This document shows positions 14,663-25,083 of a DNA stretch of 37,344 nt, piece by piece (the first letter of the stretch is position 1; each line of letters begins with the position of its first letter). The position numbers and the translations under genes are program-made. The DNA is from Cryobacterium cheniae (GTDB lineage: Bacteria > Actinomycetota > Actinomycetes > Actinomycetales > Microbacteriaceae), in contig NZ_SOGN01000003.1 in assembly GCF_004403395.1 (NCBI RefSeq), positions 1 through 37,344 of the forward strand, read 5' to 3'. Below the pieces are notes generated by a model. It was not told where the DNA came from, made no database searches, and saw nothing but the letters and a program-made list of their open reading frames with translations.

Positions 14663-15585
14663 GACTCCGCATTTTCACCGAACCGCAGCAGGGCGCGTCC
14701 TACGATGACATCCTCGCCGTGGCCCAGGCCACGGAGACGCTCGGCTTCGACGCGTTCTTCCGCTCCGACCACTACCTCGCGATGGGCGATACGGCCCCCG
14801 TCCTGCCCGGTCCGACGGATGCGTGGACCACTCTGGCGGGCCTCGCCCGGGAGACCCGGCGCATCCGCCTGGGCACCCTGGTCTCGTCGGTGACCTACCG
14901 GCCGCCGGGGATCCTCGCGATCCAGGTGGCGCAGGTCGACCAGATGTCGGGCGGGCGGGTCGAGCTCGGCCTCGGCACCGGCTGGTTCGAGCAGGAACAT
15001 CTGGCCTACGGCATCCCGTTCCCGGCCCGGCGGTTCGGCATGCTCGAGGAGCAGCTGGAGATCGTGACCGGGCTCTGGGAGACCCCGGTCGGCGACCGCT
15101 ACAGCTTTTCCGGCGAGCACTACACCCTCGTCGACTCGCCCGCCCTGCCCAAGCCCGTGCAGGCCCGCATTCCGGTGATCGTGGGCGGAGGCGGCGCCAG
15201 GCGCACCCCGGCCCTGGCGGCCCGCTTCGCCACCGAGTTCAACCTGCCGTTCCCCGAGTTCACGGATGTCCCGGCCAAGTTCGCCGGCGTGCGCGCGGCA
15301 TGCGCGGTCATCGGCCGCGATCCCCGTGAGCTCGTCTATTCGGCCGCCCTGATCGCCGTCGCGGGCGCGGACGAGGCCGCCTTCGCCCGGCGCGCCGCGG
15401 CCGTGGGCCGGGAACCCGCCGAGCTGCGGGCGCACGGCGTGGCCGGCACCGCGTCGGAGGTTGTGGATCGCCTCGGCGCTCTCGCCGACGACGGCGTCGA
15501 GTGCGTCTACCTGCAGATCATGGACCTGTCCGACCTTGACCACCTGGACTTCATCGCCCGTGAGGTCATGCCCCAGCTGGCGTGA
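14659..15585 (+). CDS. LLM-class F420-dependent oxidoreductase (Rv1855c-like)
   Basis: A 308-residue luciferase-like TIM-barrel protein. It begins MRLRIFTEPQQGASYDDILAVAQATETLGFDAFFRSDHYLAMG, followed by TRRIRLGTLVSSVTYRPPGILAIQVAQVDQMSGGRVELGLGTGWFEQEH and later PVIVGGGG, all family landmarks. Members with this pattern (TIGR03560, Rv1855c-like) are predicted to use coenzyme F420; substrate unknown. It overlaps the methyltransferase by 4 bp (ATGA), so the two are co-translated. AAGACT six nt before the ATG could also allow an internal leaderless start. Confidence 0.88.
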   Translation: MRLRIFTEPQQGASYDDILAVAQATETLGFDAFFRSDHYLAMGDTAPVLPGPTDAWTTLAGLARETRRIRLGTLVSSVTYRPPGILAIQVAQVDQMSGGRVELGLGTGWFEQEHLAYGIPFPARRFGMLEEQLEIVTGLWETPVGDRYSFSGEHYTLVDSPALPKPVQARIPVIVGGGGARRTPALAARFATEFNLPFPEFTDVPAKFAGVRAACAVIGRDPRELVYSAALIAVAGADEAAFARRAAAVGREPAELRAHGVAGTASEVVDRLGALADDGVECVYLQIMDLSDLDHLDFIAREVMPQLA

Positions 15586-15646
15586 CCGCCCGCTCGCTCG
15601 ACGCCCGCGTATGCCCGGCGCGGGGCCGCCAACAGCGGCGAGACGG

Positions 15647-16675
15647 TTACGCGGACTCGCGCAGCACCAGTCGGGTCGGCATCAGGGTGCGGTGCGGCAT
15701 GCTCTCGTCACCGGAAAGCCGGCGCAGCAGGATGTCCGCCGTCGCGTAGCCCATTTCCTCGGAGGGCTGGCTGACGGTGGTCAGCGCCACCAGGCCGCTC
15801 GTGGCGGCAGGGCTGTCGTCGAAGCCGACGATGGCGACGTCCCCGGGAACCGAACGGCCGAGCTCGCGCAGCACGTCCACCGCCCCGGTGGCCATCAGGT
15901 CGCTCGCCACGAAGAGCCCGTCGATGTCGGGGCACCGCTCCAGGAGGCGGCGGGTGGCTGCCGCGCCGCCGGCGGCCGTGAAGTCGGCGAGCTCGACGGC
16001 ATCCGTGGGCAGCCCGGCCCGCTCGAGCGTTCGCTCGAACCCGGTCAGCCGGTCGATGCCGGCCGGCATGTCCACCGCTCCGGCGATCGAGCCGATGCGG
16101 CGGCGACCGATATCGACCAGTCGCTGGGTGCCCGTCTCCGCTCCCGCCGCGTTGTCGACATCGACGAAGAAGGCCTCGAGGTTGTCCGCGTTCGCCGGCC
16201 GGCCACCGAAGACCACCGGCATGGTCTTCTCGAGTTCGGCCACGAAGTCGTCGCCGGTGTGGTGCGAGATGATGAGCGCGCCGTCGACGTTGCCCGAGCG
16301 CAGGTAGCGCAGGGTCTTGTGTCGCGGATCGCTCGACGCGACGAGCAGGTTGAGCGTGTAGTCGCTCAGGTCGAGTCGGCGCGTGATGCCCTGCACGACC
16401 GCGGCGAAGTACGGGTCGCCGAAGAACCGGGTCATGTCCTCGGGCACGACCAGGGCCACGGCCTCGGTCTGCCGACTCGCGAGGGAGCGGGCGGCCCGGT
16501 TCGGAACGTAGTTGAGCTGGTTGATCGCCTCGGTCACCGAGGCGACGATCTCGGGGCTGACCTTCGTCGACCCGTTCACCACCCGGCTCACGGTGGCCCG
16601 GGACACCCCGGCCACCTCGGCCACCATTTCCAGGGTGGGCGGCGACGGACGGGCCTGGCGCACACTGGTTGTCAT
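15647..16675 (-). CDS. LacI family repressor of the adjacent sugar locus (CebR-like)
   Basis: A 342-residue LacI/GalR protein. The N-terminal HTH and hinge are TLEMVAEVAGVSRATVSRVVNGSTKVSPEIVASVTEAINQLNYVPNRAARSLA; the rest is a periplasmic-binding-protein-like sugar domain (VVFGGRPANADNLEAFFVDVDN, DGLFVASDLMATGAVDVLRELG, VGFDDSPAA). It follows the GH1 gene by 9 bp. Three TGAGAGCGCTCTCA palindromes in front of the importer and the large enzyme gene are its probable targets; they match 12 of 14 positions of the Streptomyces CebR box TGGGAGCGCTCCCA. The inducer is probably a beta-linked gluco-oligosaccharide (inference). Confidence 0.9.
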   Translation of the reverse strand: MTTSVRQARPSPPTLEMVAEVAGVSRATVSRVVNGSTKVSPEIVASVTEAINQLNYVPNRAARSLASRQTEAVALVVPEDMTRFFGDPYFAAVVQGITRRLDLSDYTLNLLVASSDPRHKTLRYLRSGNVDGALIISHHTGDDFVAELEKTMPVVFGGRPANADNLEAFFVDVDNAAGAETGTQRLVDIGRRRIGSIAGAVDMPAGIDRLTGFERTLERAGLPTDAVELADFTAAGGAAATRRLLERCPDIDGLFVASDLMATGAVDVLRELGRSVPGDVAIVGFDDSPAATSGLVALTTVSQPSEEMGYATADILLRRLSGDESMPHRTLMPTRLVLRESA

Positions 16676-16684
16676 GACATCAGT

Positions 16685-18118
<1,434 letters not shown>

Positions 18119-18159
18119 ACCCATATTCTCGGTGATTGTTGCGGGAGTTCCGGCCGAGG

Positions 18160-19002
18160 TCATCCCTTGACCGCGCCCTGCATGATTCCGGCCACCAGCT
18201 GCTTGCCCAGGAAGATGAAGACCAGGATCAGCGGGATGATCGAGAGCACGACGCCGGCGAGCACGAGTGAGTAGTCGACGTAGAAGGCTGCCTGCAACTG
18301 CTGCAGCGCCACGGGGAGGGTCGGGTTGCCCGGGCCGAGAACGATGAACGGCCAGAAGAAGTTGGTCCAGGTGCCGATGAAGGTGAAGAGGGCGAGCATC
18401 GCCGCGGCGGGCCGGGCGGCCGGGAGACCGATGTGCCAGAAGCTGCGGATCATCGACGCTCCGTCCATGCGCACCGCCTCGATCAGCTCGTCGGGCAGCG
18501 CGTCGCGCAGGTACTGGGTCATCCAGAACACGCCGAACGCGGTCACCATGGCGGGCGCGATGACGGCCCAGAGGCTGCCGGTCCAGCCGAGCCTCGCCAT
18601 CACGATGAAGAGCGGCACGACGCCGAGCTGGGTCGGCACGGCCATGGTCGCGATCACGAAGATGAGCAGGCCTTCCCGGCCGCGGAACTTCAGCTTGGCG
18701 AAGGCGTAGCCGGCGAGGGTCGAGAACATGACGACGGTGAGCGACACCACGGACGACACGATGATGCTGTTGCCGAGCGCCGTCCAGAACGGGATGCTGT
18801 CGATGACGGTGGCCGCGTTGGCGAAGAAGTTCCCGCCCGGAATCCACATCATCCCGTTCTGGTTCAGTGCGGAGGCATCCTGGCTGCCGATCAGGAACGA
18901 CCACCAGATCGGGAAGGCCGAGCCGAGGAGAACCGCGATCAGGATGCCGTAGACCCAGAGGGAGGGCCGACGGTCGTGGCCGCCGATGATGGTCTTGCTC
19001 AT
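18160..19002 (-). CDS. sugar ABC transporter permease, MalG/CebG type
   Basis: A 280-residue inner-membrane protein with about six TM segments. The EAA loop, DALPDELIEAVRMDGASMIRSFWHIGLPAARPA, contacts the ATPase. It pairs with the permease gene upstream (ATGA overlap at 18999-19002) in a CUT1-type importer. No ATPase gene is present in the locus; in actinobacteria such importers commonly borrow a shared MsiK-type ATPase encoded elsewhere (known biology, not shown here). Confidence 0.92.
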   Translation of the reverse strand: MSKTIIGGHDRRPSLWVYGILIAVLLGSAFPIWWSFLIGSQDASALNQNGMMWIPGGNFFANAATVIDSIPFWTALGNSIIVSSVVSLTVVMFSTLAGYAFAKLKFRGREGLLIFVIATMAVPTQLGVVPLFIVMARLGWTGSLWAVIAPAMVTAFGVFWMTQYLRDALPDELIEAVRMDGASMIRSFWHIGLPAARPAAAMLALFTFIGTWTNFFWPFIVLGPGNPTLPVALQQLQAAFYVDYSLVLAGVVLSIIPLILVFIFLGKQLVAGIMQGAVKG

Positions 19003-19985
19003 GAGATGCCTTTCGCGCGGACGCGCAGCTTGCGGTCGGCGGTGCCCGCGATGCGCCGGGTGATGAGGAAGTTGACGACGGCGATGAGGATGATGATCAG
19101 GAAGAGCAGCCAGGCCACGGCGGATGCCCGGCCGAAGTTGCGTTGGCCCCAGCCGAGTTCGTAGATGTACAGGGTGAGCGTCTGCCATTGTCGACTGGCA
19201 CCGCCCTGGCCGAGGTTGTCGAACATGCGGGCCTCGTCGAAGATCTGCAGACCGCCGATCGTCGAGGTCAGGATGACGAAGATGATGATCGGTCGCAGCA
19301 GCGGCAGGGTGATCGACCGGAAGGTGCGCCAGCGGTTGGCGCCGTCGATGATCGCGGCCTCGTAGTAGTCGCGGGGGACGGCCTGCATGGCGGCCAGGAA
19401 GATGAGGGCGTTGTACCCGGTCCAGCGGAAGTTCACCATCGTGGCGATGGCGATGTGGCTGGGGATCACGTCGACGTGCCAGCGGATGGGCTCGAGGCCC
19501 AGGCTCATGATTCCGCTGTTGATGAGGCCGTACTTGTCGCCGAAGAGGTCGTTGAAGATCAGCGCGACCGCGACCGGGGCCACGACGTAGGGCAGCAGAA
19601 CGCCCATGCGCCAGAAGGTCTTACCGCGCAGGTTGAAGTCGAGAACGGCGGCGATGCCGAGCGCGAGGAGTACCTGCGGGATGCTCGACAGCAGGAAGAT
19701 GCTGAACGTGTTGCGCAGGGAGTTCCAGAAATATCCCTGGGTCAGCACCGTGACGTAGTTCTCCAGGCCGACGAAGTCGCCCTGGCCGCCGATCAGGTTC
19801 CAGTCGTGCACCGATACCCACGCCGTGTACAGCAGCGGGAAGAGACCCATGACCCCGAAGACGAGGAAGAAGGGGGAGATGTAGAGATAAGGCGAGAACC
19901 GCACATCCCAGCGGCTCAGTTTGTGGCTGAGGGCGATGCGGCGGATGCTGCGGGCATTCACCTCGACAGCGGCGGCGGTTGTCAT
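18999..19985 (-). CDS. sugar ABC transporter permease, MalF/CebF type
   Basis: A 328-residue permease. A cytosolic N-terminus is followed by SPYLYISPFFLVFGVMGLFPLLYTAW and further TM segments; the EAA loop is QAVPRDYYEAAIIDGANRWRTFRSITLPLLRP. It forms the heterodimeric channel with the next gene, which begins inside its stop codon. Separated from the upstream binding-protein gene by 150 bp that holds repeats and a strong hairpin, so its expression may be lower than that of the binding protein. Confidence 0.92.
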   Translation of the reverse strand: MTTAAAVEVNARSIRRIALSHKLSRWDVRFSPYLYISPFFLVFGVMGLFPLLYTAWVSVHDWNLIGGQGDFVGLENYVTVLTQGYFWNSLRNTFSIFLLSSIPQVLLALGIAAVLDFNLRGKTFWRMGVLLPYVVAPVAVALIFNDLFGDKYGLINSGIMSLGLEPIRWHVDVIPSHIAIATMVNFRWTGYNALIFLAAMQAVPRDYYEAAIIDGANRWRTFRSITLPLLRPIIIFVILTSTIGGLQIFDEARMFDNLGQGGASRQWQTLTLYIYELGWGQRNFGRASAVAWLLFLIIILIAVVNFLITRRIAGTADRKLRVRAKGIS

Positions 19986-20000
19986 GAACAGTCCTTCGGT

Positions 20001-20070
20001 GGTTGAGCTTGTCGAAACCCGGTGGGCGAGCTTGTCGAGAACCGGTGGTCGAGCCGGTCGGGCCGGTCGA
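20001..20070. repeat. degenerate copies of the GGTCGAGCTTGTCGAGACC repeat
   Basis: GGTTGAGCTTGTCGAAACC (20001-20019), GGGCGAGCTTGTCGAGAACC (20024-20043) and a further GGTCGAGCCGGTCGGGCC-type copy (from 20048) lie in a row, followed by the hairpin at 20077. The same word recurs at 37163-37181. Palindromic words of this kind are widespread between genes in Microbacteriaceae and relatives. Confidence 0.7.
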
Positions 20071-20076
20071 GACCGG

Positions 20077-20120
20077 GGTTCGGGCCGGTCGAGACCAGGA
20101 GGTCTCGACCGGCCCGAACC
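20077..20120 (-). terminator. perfect 20-bp hairpin between binding-protein and permease genes
   Basis: GGTTCGGGCCGGTCGAGACC (20077-20096), loop AGGA, and the exact complement (20101-20120). It lies 15 bp after the binding-protein stop codon, in the direction of transcription. No T-tract follows, so partial termination or mRNA 3'-end protection is more likely than a full stop. Confidence 0.65.
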
Positions 20121-20135
20121 GGCGGGTGGTGCTGG

Positions 20136-21419
20136 TTAGCCGAGCGCCTCGACGTCGGTCGTGAACTGCGCCCACGACTCGTCGGGGGTCATCGAGCCGT
20201 CTTCGACGCGGGTGAGCGCCTGCTGCATGGCGTCGTTGATCGCGAAGTAGAACTCGCCCTTGAACGGGGTCACGTCGACAGCAGCGGCGCGGTTGGCGAG
20301 GATCTCACCGGTCGGCGCGTTATTGAAGAACTCGTTCGTGGCGCCCAGGAGCTCGTCACTCTTCAGCGCTTCGAGCTGGCTCGGGAAGGTGCCCTTCGAG
20401 GCGAACGCCTTGAGCTGCTGCTCCGGGGCGGTCAACCAGGCGGCGAGCTTCTGCGCTTCGGCCTGGTTCTTGGACTGCTCGGGAACGGTCAGGTATGAGC
20501 CTCCCCAGTTGCCGCCGCCGCCGGGGAACGTGTCGGCGACGTCCCAGCCGGTGACACCTTCGGCGTTGCCGGAGATCACGCCGAGCATCCAGCCCGGGCA
20601 GAGCATCGTGGCGAAGCCGTCGTTCTGGAAGCTGGCGGTCCAGTCGTCGCTCCACTGTCCCAGTTTCGCGGACAGCGTGCTGCTGGCCCCGAGCACGCTC
20701 GTGTAGGCCTCCTTCACCTCCGGGTTCTCGGTGGCGATGATGGTGCCGTCTTCTTCTTCATAGGCGTTGGGGATCTGGTTGACGACGCCCTGCCAGGTGG
20801 CTCCGGCCGAGTCGAACCACGGCACGTTCGTGCCGGCAGCGGCGAACTTGTCACCGGCTGCGTAGTAGCTCTCCCAGCTGGTGCCGAGGAGGGTGGCGAC
20901 CTCGGCGCGGTCGGTCGGCAGACCGGCGGCGGCGAACAGGTCGGAGCGGTAGCAGACGGCTTCCGGACCGATGTCGGTCCCGTACGCGATCAGGCGGCCG
21001 TCCTCGTCCGTCGCGGCCTCGGTCTTCCATGCGAGCCAGCGGCCGTCGACGTCGTCGGAGGCGAGATCGACGAACTGGTCGGAGTACTGCAACAGTTCGG
21101 GCAGCCAGTCGACCTCGATGGCCTCGACGTCGCTCAGGCCGCTGCCTGCGGCAAGACGTGTCGTGAGGTTGTCGCGGGCCTCGTTGGTGGTGGCGGCCTT
21201 CTTGTGCGTGATGGTGACGTTCGGGTTTGCCTTCTCGTACTCGGCGAACAGGTCGTCGTAGCCGAATTCGTTGAACGTCGCGACGGTCAGTTTCACGTTC
21301 TTGTCCGTCGACTGCTCGGCGCCGGTGTCGGCGCCGGCGGAACAGCCGGACATTACCAGTGCGAAGGATGCTGCTCCGGCGACTGTTACTGCAAGTGTGC
21401 TGCGCGGGAAACGCTTCAC
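20136..21419 (-). CDS. sugar ABC transporter substrate-binding lipoprotein (CebE-like)
   Basis: A 427-residue exported lipoprotein: basic start (VKRFPRS), hydrophobic stretch, and lipobox VMSGC with the acylated cysteine at residue 26, followed by an acidic Ser/Thr linker. The body is an extracellular solute-binding domain of family 1, with KLTVATFNEFGYDDLFAEYEKANPNVTIT and the late CPGWMLGVISG and WGGSYLTVPEQSKNQ segments typical of CUT1 proteins. GTG 21419 is preferred because GGGAG lies 5 nt upstream; GTG 21425 is the alternative. It carries operator O1 about 58 bp upstream and O2 further on. Captures the sugar outside the membrane for the two permeases. Confidence 0.9.
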   Translation of the reverse strand: MKRFPRSTLAVTVAGAASFALVMSGCSAGADTGAEQSTDKNVKLTVATFNEFGYDDLFAEYEKANPNVTITHKKAATTNEARDNLTTRLAAGSGLSDVEAIEVDWLPELLQYSDQFVDLASDDVDGRWLAWKTEAATDEDGRLIAYGTDIGPEAVCYRSDLFAAAGLPTDRAEVATLLGTSWESYYAAGDKFAAAGTNVPWFDSAGATWQGVVNQIPNAYEEEDGTIIATENPEVKEAYTSVLGASSTLSAKLGQWSDDWTASFQNDGFATMLCPGWMLGVISGNAEGVTGWDVADTFPGGGGNWGGSYLTVPEQSKNQAEAQKLAAWLTAPEQQLKAFASKGTFPSQLEALKSDELLGATNEFFNNAPTGEILANRAAAVDVTPFKGEFYFAINDAMQQALTRVEDGSMTPDESWAQFTTDVEALG

Positions 21420-21476
21420 GGTCACTCCCTTGTGTGCGTGCTGATGGGTGGATGCAAGGCCGCTCTCACCAGTGCT

Positions 21477-21492
21477 GTGAGAGCGCTCTCAC
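21477..21492. promoter_or_regulatory. LacI-type operator O1
   Basis: GTGAGAGCGCTCTCAC, a perfect 16-bp palindrome with a central CG, as LacI-family sites have, upstream of the binding-protein gene. A further half-site CGCTCTCAC lies at about 21461-21469 in inverted relation to it. Confidence 0.8.
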
Positions 21493-21533
21493 GAGTTGAT
21501 CTTCACGCTAGTGCGCGCGGGGCGCGTTTGTCA

Positions 21534-21547
21534 AGAGAGCGCTCTCA
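21534..21547. promoter_or_regulatory. LacI-type operator O2
   Basis: AGAGAGCGCTCTCA matches O1/O3 at 13 of 14 positions and overlaps the TGA stop of the 1152-residue enzyme gene. Its centre is 56 bp (about five helical turns) from the centre of O1. Confidence 0.75.
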
Positions 21548-24500
21548 GTCGGGCACAGTCACCGTGAGGGAGTGCACCCGTCCGTCGCGGCGGAAGACGC
21601 TCGCACTCACGTCGGCGTCGAGGGCGCCGCCCGTTCCGGGTGCCCGAGTGCCGTCGGACAGGTGCGCGACCACTTCGAGCGTCCCGCCGCGGTGGAAGAC
21701 GACCGGGACCTGGCAGAACGTGAACGCGAGCGCGGCCACGGGCAGCTCGATGCTCTGCCGCTCACCGGCGATGTCCAGGTAGGCGAACGTGCCGGGCACC
21801 GTGGTCCACTCGTCGGCCCGCAGCAGGGTGGGCCGCAGCCGGATGCGACCGTCCTCGATCCGCAGGCCGAGCTCGCCCATCCGGGTGAGCACCTCCTCCT
21901 TGACCTGCCCGGTCATTCCCGGCTGCCGAGCGCCGTGGCCGGCGGGCGTGTGCGAGTAGGGATCGGTCGGGAACGCGCCGTACGTCAGAGGGTCCTTGCA
22001 GTAGCCGATGCCGGCACGCACGTCCTCGTACGCCGCCATCAGCCCCCGGATCGCAGCCTCGTCCGCCTGTTCGGCGACGGCCCGTTCGAGTGTCTCCTGC
22101 ACCGCGAGCAGCAGCTTCGACACCATGTGCCAGTAGATGCTGCCGAGGCCCTCGTAGGCGAAGAACGAGCCGGAGCGCCCGGTGAACTCCGCATGCCGGA
22201 AGACCTCCTCGAAAATGTCCAGGAGCTCGGCCCGGTCCCTTTCCACGGCGGCGCTGAGGGCCGGATCGGCGCTGAGGCGGTCCAGCGCATCCGACACGCC
22301 CCTGGCGTTCCGGATGTGGGCCGCGAAGTGCAGGTCGCCCTGCAGGTCCCGCACGACGATGCTGGGGTCGCCGGCCTCGGCCAGCATCAGGGCGAGGGGG
22401 CAGTCGGCGGCCCGGGCGGCACTGAAGGTGTTGCGGGCGAGGAAGCCCGGCAGGTCCTTGTCGGGATAGAGGATGTAGCTGTGCTGGTCGGCGCGGTACA
22501 GCCGACTCGCGCGCAGGGCGCCGAGCAGGTCGAGAGAATCTCCCGGGCCGAGCAGGCCGGAGGACAGGATGGCAACCTGGCCCTCGAGCATCTCGGCGAG
22601 CCGCCGCAGGTCGGCTGTCTCGGCTTCGAGCTCCAGAATGTTGTAGGAGTGCACCAGCCCATCGTCGCGCCGGTTGGCGCGCAGGCCGGACTCGACGAAG
22701 CGTCGGGCCAGGTCGAGCAGCTCGGCGACGTCTCCCGCGGGCACCGTCGACCGGTCCCCGCCGAAACCGGCGTAGACCCGCTCGCGATAGGCGGTCCCTG
22801 CCGCGCCCAGACCGTCCATGACGCAACGGCGGCGAGTGGCATCGAAGCCGCCGGCCAGGGCATCCGCATGCTCGACGAGCACCTCGCGCACCGCGGTGAG
22901 CAGCCCGGCAAGCTCGCTCGAGAGCTCGACGTCGACGGTCAGGAGGTCCTGCACGAAGACGAGGTACCGGCGCAGGTAGGCGAGCGTGACCACGGATACT
23001 CCGCGGCCGACGAGGGCGTTGTTGGCGTCGTTCCATTCCGGGCGCTGGGTCGTCATCCAGATGCCGCCGTCCGGCACCAGGTTGACGAGCTTGGCCAGCA
23101 GGAGCAGCAGCACCTTCTCGGCCAGCGTCACCCGCACGAGGTCGCCGTCGGCGCCGTGTACGAGCCGGCCGTCTGCCCCCTCCGCGGCGACCCGCTGGGT
23201 GATCGTGCGTTGACGCTCGTCGTCGAAGGTGATGGTGTTGTACGGGTCGGTGAGGATGTCCGCATAGCCGGCGATCCGGTACGGAACGTCGGCGTGGGTG
23301 AAGGCCGCCCGGTTGACGAGCGCGTCCAGGCGCCCCGGGTGGAAGCGGTGCGAGGTCTCGAGCAGCTTGAGCAGGTAGATGATCTGGTGGTCGCTCCAGT
23401 ACCCGATGTTGGCCCACGGGTCCTCGGGCTCGGGGACCTCCCAGTCGATGCCGTCGCGGGAGATCCGGTACGGGTTGTAGCCGTCGGCGGTCGTGGCGTC
23501 GAGGAAGATCGTGATCATCGACTCCACGTATTCGGGGAACGACCAGGCCAGCGCCTCCCAGTTCTGGAAGATGTCCCGCCAGTTCCCCTGGTACTCCAGG
23601 CGACGGATGCCGCTGTCGTCCTTCAGGACGATCCGGAACTGGTTCCACGGCCGGCTCGGGTCGCCGTGCCGGCGGCTGAACGTGAGCGGCAGGTACTCCG
23701 TGGCGAGGCGCCACAGGTCGATGTCGCCGTGCTCCTGGACGATGGCGACGAGTTCGTCGGCGCGCAGCCGTTCGGGTAACGCCGCCAGCATCGCGGCGCA
23801 GCGCCGGGCGGTCGCCCGGCTCCGCTGAGCGATGAACGCCCGCACGTCGCTCGACTCCACCGTGTAGCCCTCGGCGGGGACGCCGCCGCGCATCGTGTTG
23901 AACAGCACATTGGCGGTGTGGTGGATGGTGGCGAGTTCGTCGCCGCTGTACTGGGCGGCGTCGGTGGCCCCGAGGATCGTCTCCAGGTCGGACCGGGTGG
24001 CGACGATGTCGGCCGCGAGCGCCTCGGCGAGCCGGGCAGGGTCGCGCAGCTGCGCCTGCAGGCCGACGACATCCGCCGCGTCCTGGTTGACGTCGGCGAC
24101 GACCTGCCAGCGGGAAGTGCCGCCGGGGGCCAGCGTGATCCGCGCGTGCACGAGGTAGGCCCCGCGCTCGCCGCGGACATCCGTCTCGGCCGTGATGCCC
24201 CGCCCGCGGGCGAAGGCCGCCACCTGGCTGATCGAGAGCAGGTACTCGGCGTTGCCCAGACCGACCTGCCAGGCCACGTTGGCGTGCAGTGACTCGCTGG
24301 GCTCGGCGAGGTCGGACAGCGTCGCGCTCAGGGTCAGCAGCCCGAGGCCCGAAGGGGGGTCGAGTTCGGCCCGCTTGTAGGCGTCGAGCAGCACGCTCAG
24401 CTCGTTCTGCGTCTTCTTGCCTGCCCCGGCGGGAAGGATGTTCACGAGGCCGTCGAGGATGTCGACGTCGAGCGTGTCGTCGGCGAGCGAGGTCAGGGCG

Positions 24501-25003
24501 CAGCTGCGCACGACGCCGAAGCGGGCGCTCGTCTGCCAGGTAACCCGTAGGCGCAGGCCGAGGTCGGCGCGGGTCTCCTCGAAGACCAGGGTCGTGCCGA
24601 GGGCGTCCTTGTAGAGCGTGCGCCGTGCCGTCTGATCGCCGGGGCGCAGTGCCGCGAACGGCTGCCAGTGGCTGCTGGTCCCGTCGGGGCGGCGGACGAG
24701 CAGCACGCTGAGGCCGCCGGTGCGTCCGGCGCTCTCGGTGACCTTGTCGTCGGTGTAATACGGGAACAGGGCCCGATCGGCGTCGACTCGGCCGGCCGTC
24801 AGTCCGCCCGAGCTGGAAATGAAGAGCCAGACATCGCTCGCCCCGACGAGGGTCATGAAGAACGGCGGCATCTGGTCATAGGCCTCGATCCGGTAGAACC
24901 GGCGTCCGTCCAGGTCGACCGGTCCACCCCGGACCGCGCCCTCTGCGGGGTCGAACGCGATGCCGTCCGGGTCGGTGTGCTGAGTGATGGTCTCGAGGGG
25001 CAT
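21545..25003 (-). CDS. large GH94/GH149/GH161-like carbohydrate phosphorylase-type protein, family uncertain
   Basis: A 1152-residue protein with no signal peptide or TM segment, so cytosolic. The N-terminal ~300 residues look like a beta-sandwich (RFYRIEAYDQMPPFFM, ALFPYYTDDKVTESAG), then a helical barrel with GNWRDIFQNWEALAW (473-487), IGYWSDHQIIYLLKLLE (533-549), QRPEWNDANNALVG (653-666), AYEGLGSIYWHMVSKLLLA (949-967) and QPGMTGQVKEEVL (1027-1039). The WND in 657-659 recalls the catalytic-Asp DWND motif of GH94 phosphorylases, and 1100-1200 residues is the size of GH149/GH161 and beta-1,2-oligoglucan phosphorylases. Substrate and even hydrolase versus phosphorylase are open. ATG 25003 has GGAGG at 6 nt. 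It is controlled by O3 and lies upstream of the importer operon. Confidence 0.65.
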   Translation of the reverse strand: MPLETITQHTDPDGIAFDPAEGAVRGGPVDLDGRRFYRIEAYDQMPPFFMTLVGASDVWLFISSSGGLTAGRVDADRALFPYYTDDKVTESAGRTGGLSVLLVRRPDGTSSHWQPFAALRPGDQTARRTLYKDALGTTLVFEETRADLGLRLRVTWQTSARFGVVRSCALTSLADDTLDVDILDGLVNILPAGAGKKTQNELSVLLDAYKRAELDPPSGLGLLTLSATLSDLAEPSESLHANVAWQVGLGNAEYLLSISQVAAFARGRGITAETDVRGERGAYLVHARITLAPGGTSRWQVVADVNQDAADVVGLQAQLRDPARLAEALAADIVATRSDLETILGATDAAQYSGDELATIHHTANVLFNTMRGGVPAEGYTVESSDVRAFIAQRSRATARRCAAMLAALPERLRADELVAIVQEHGDIDLWRLATEYLPLTFSRRHGDPSRPWNQFRIVLKDDSGIRRLEYQGNWRDIFQNWEALAWSFPEYVESMITIFLDATTADGYNPYRISRDGIDWEVPEPEDPWANIGYWSDHQIIYLLKLLETSHRFHPGRLDALVNRAAFTHADVPYRIAGYADILTDPYNTITFDDERQRTITQRVAAEGADGRLVHGADGDLVRVTLAEKVLLLLLAKLVNLVPDGGIWMTTQRPEWNDANNALVGRGVSVVTLAYLRRYLVFVQDLLTVDVELSSELAGLLTAVREVLVEHADALAGGFDATRRRCVMDGLGAAGTAYRERVYAGFGGDRSTVPAGDVAELLDLARRFVESGLRANRRDDGLVHSYNILELEAETADLRRLAEMLEGQVAILSSGLLGPGDSLDLLGALRASRLYRADQHSYILYPDKDLPGFLARNTFSAARAADCPLALMLAEAGDPSIVVRDLQGDLHFAAHIRNARGVSDALDRLSADPALSAAVERDRAELLDIFEEVFRHAEFTGRSGSFFAYEGLGSIYWHMVSKLLLAVQETLERAVAEQADEAAIRGLMAAYEDVRAGIGYCKDPLTYGAFPTDPYSHTPAGHGARQPGMTGQVKEEVLTRMGELGLRIEDGRIRLRPTLLRADEWTTVPGTFAYLDIAGERQSIELPVAALAFTFCQVPVVFHRGGTLEVVAHLSDGTRAPGTGGALDADVSASVFRRDGRVHSLTVTVPD

Positions 25004-25069
25004 GCGATCCTCCATTGGATTCACCCCGGCGGATGCTTCGGCCGGGGACGGACCCATCATCATCAATGA

Positions 25070-25083
25070 TGAGAGCGCTCTCA
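25070..25083. promoter_or_regulatory. LacI-type operator O3
   Basis: TGAGAGCGCTCTCA, identical to the core of O1, 67 bp upstream of the ATG of the large enzyme gene. Confidence 0.8.

Noticed and set aside
18119..18163. Earlier GH1 start at 18163 giving an ATGA overlap
   Set aside because: The added codons have atypical low GC3 and no homologous N-terminal sequence; kept as an alternative only.
19986..20120. CRISPR-like or mobile element in the repeat-rich gap
   Set aside because: Copies are degenerate, without regular spacers, and no transposase or cas gene is near; fits the dispersed palindromic repeat family.
21572..23779. Long plus-strand open frame inside the 1152-residue enzyme gene
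   Set aside because: Antisense shadow; the minus-strand frame has coherent motifs and the operator and ribosome site.
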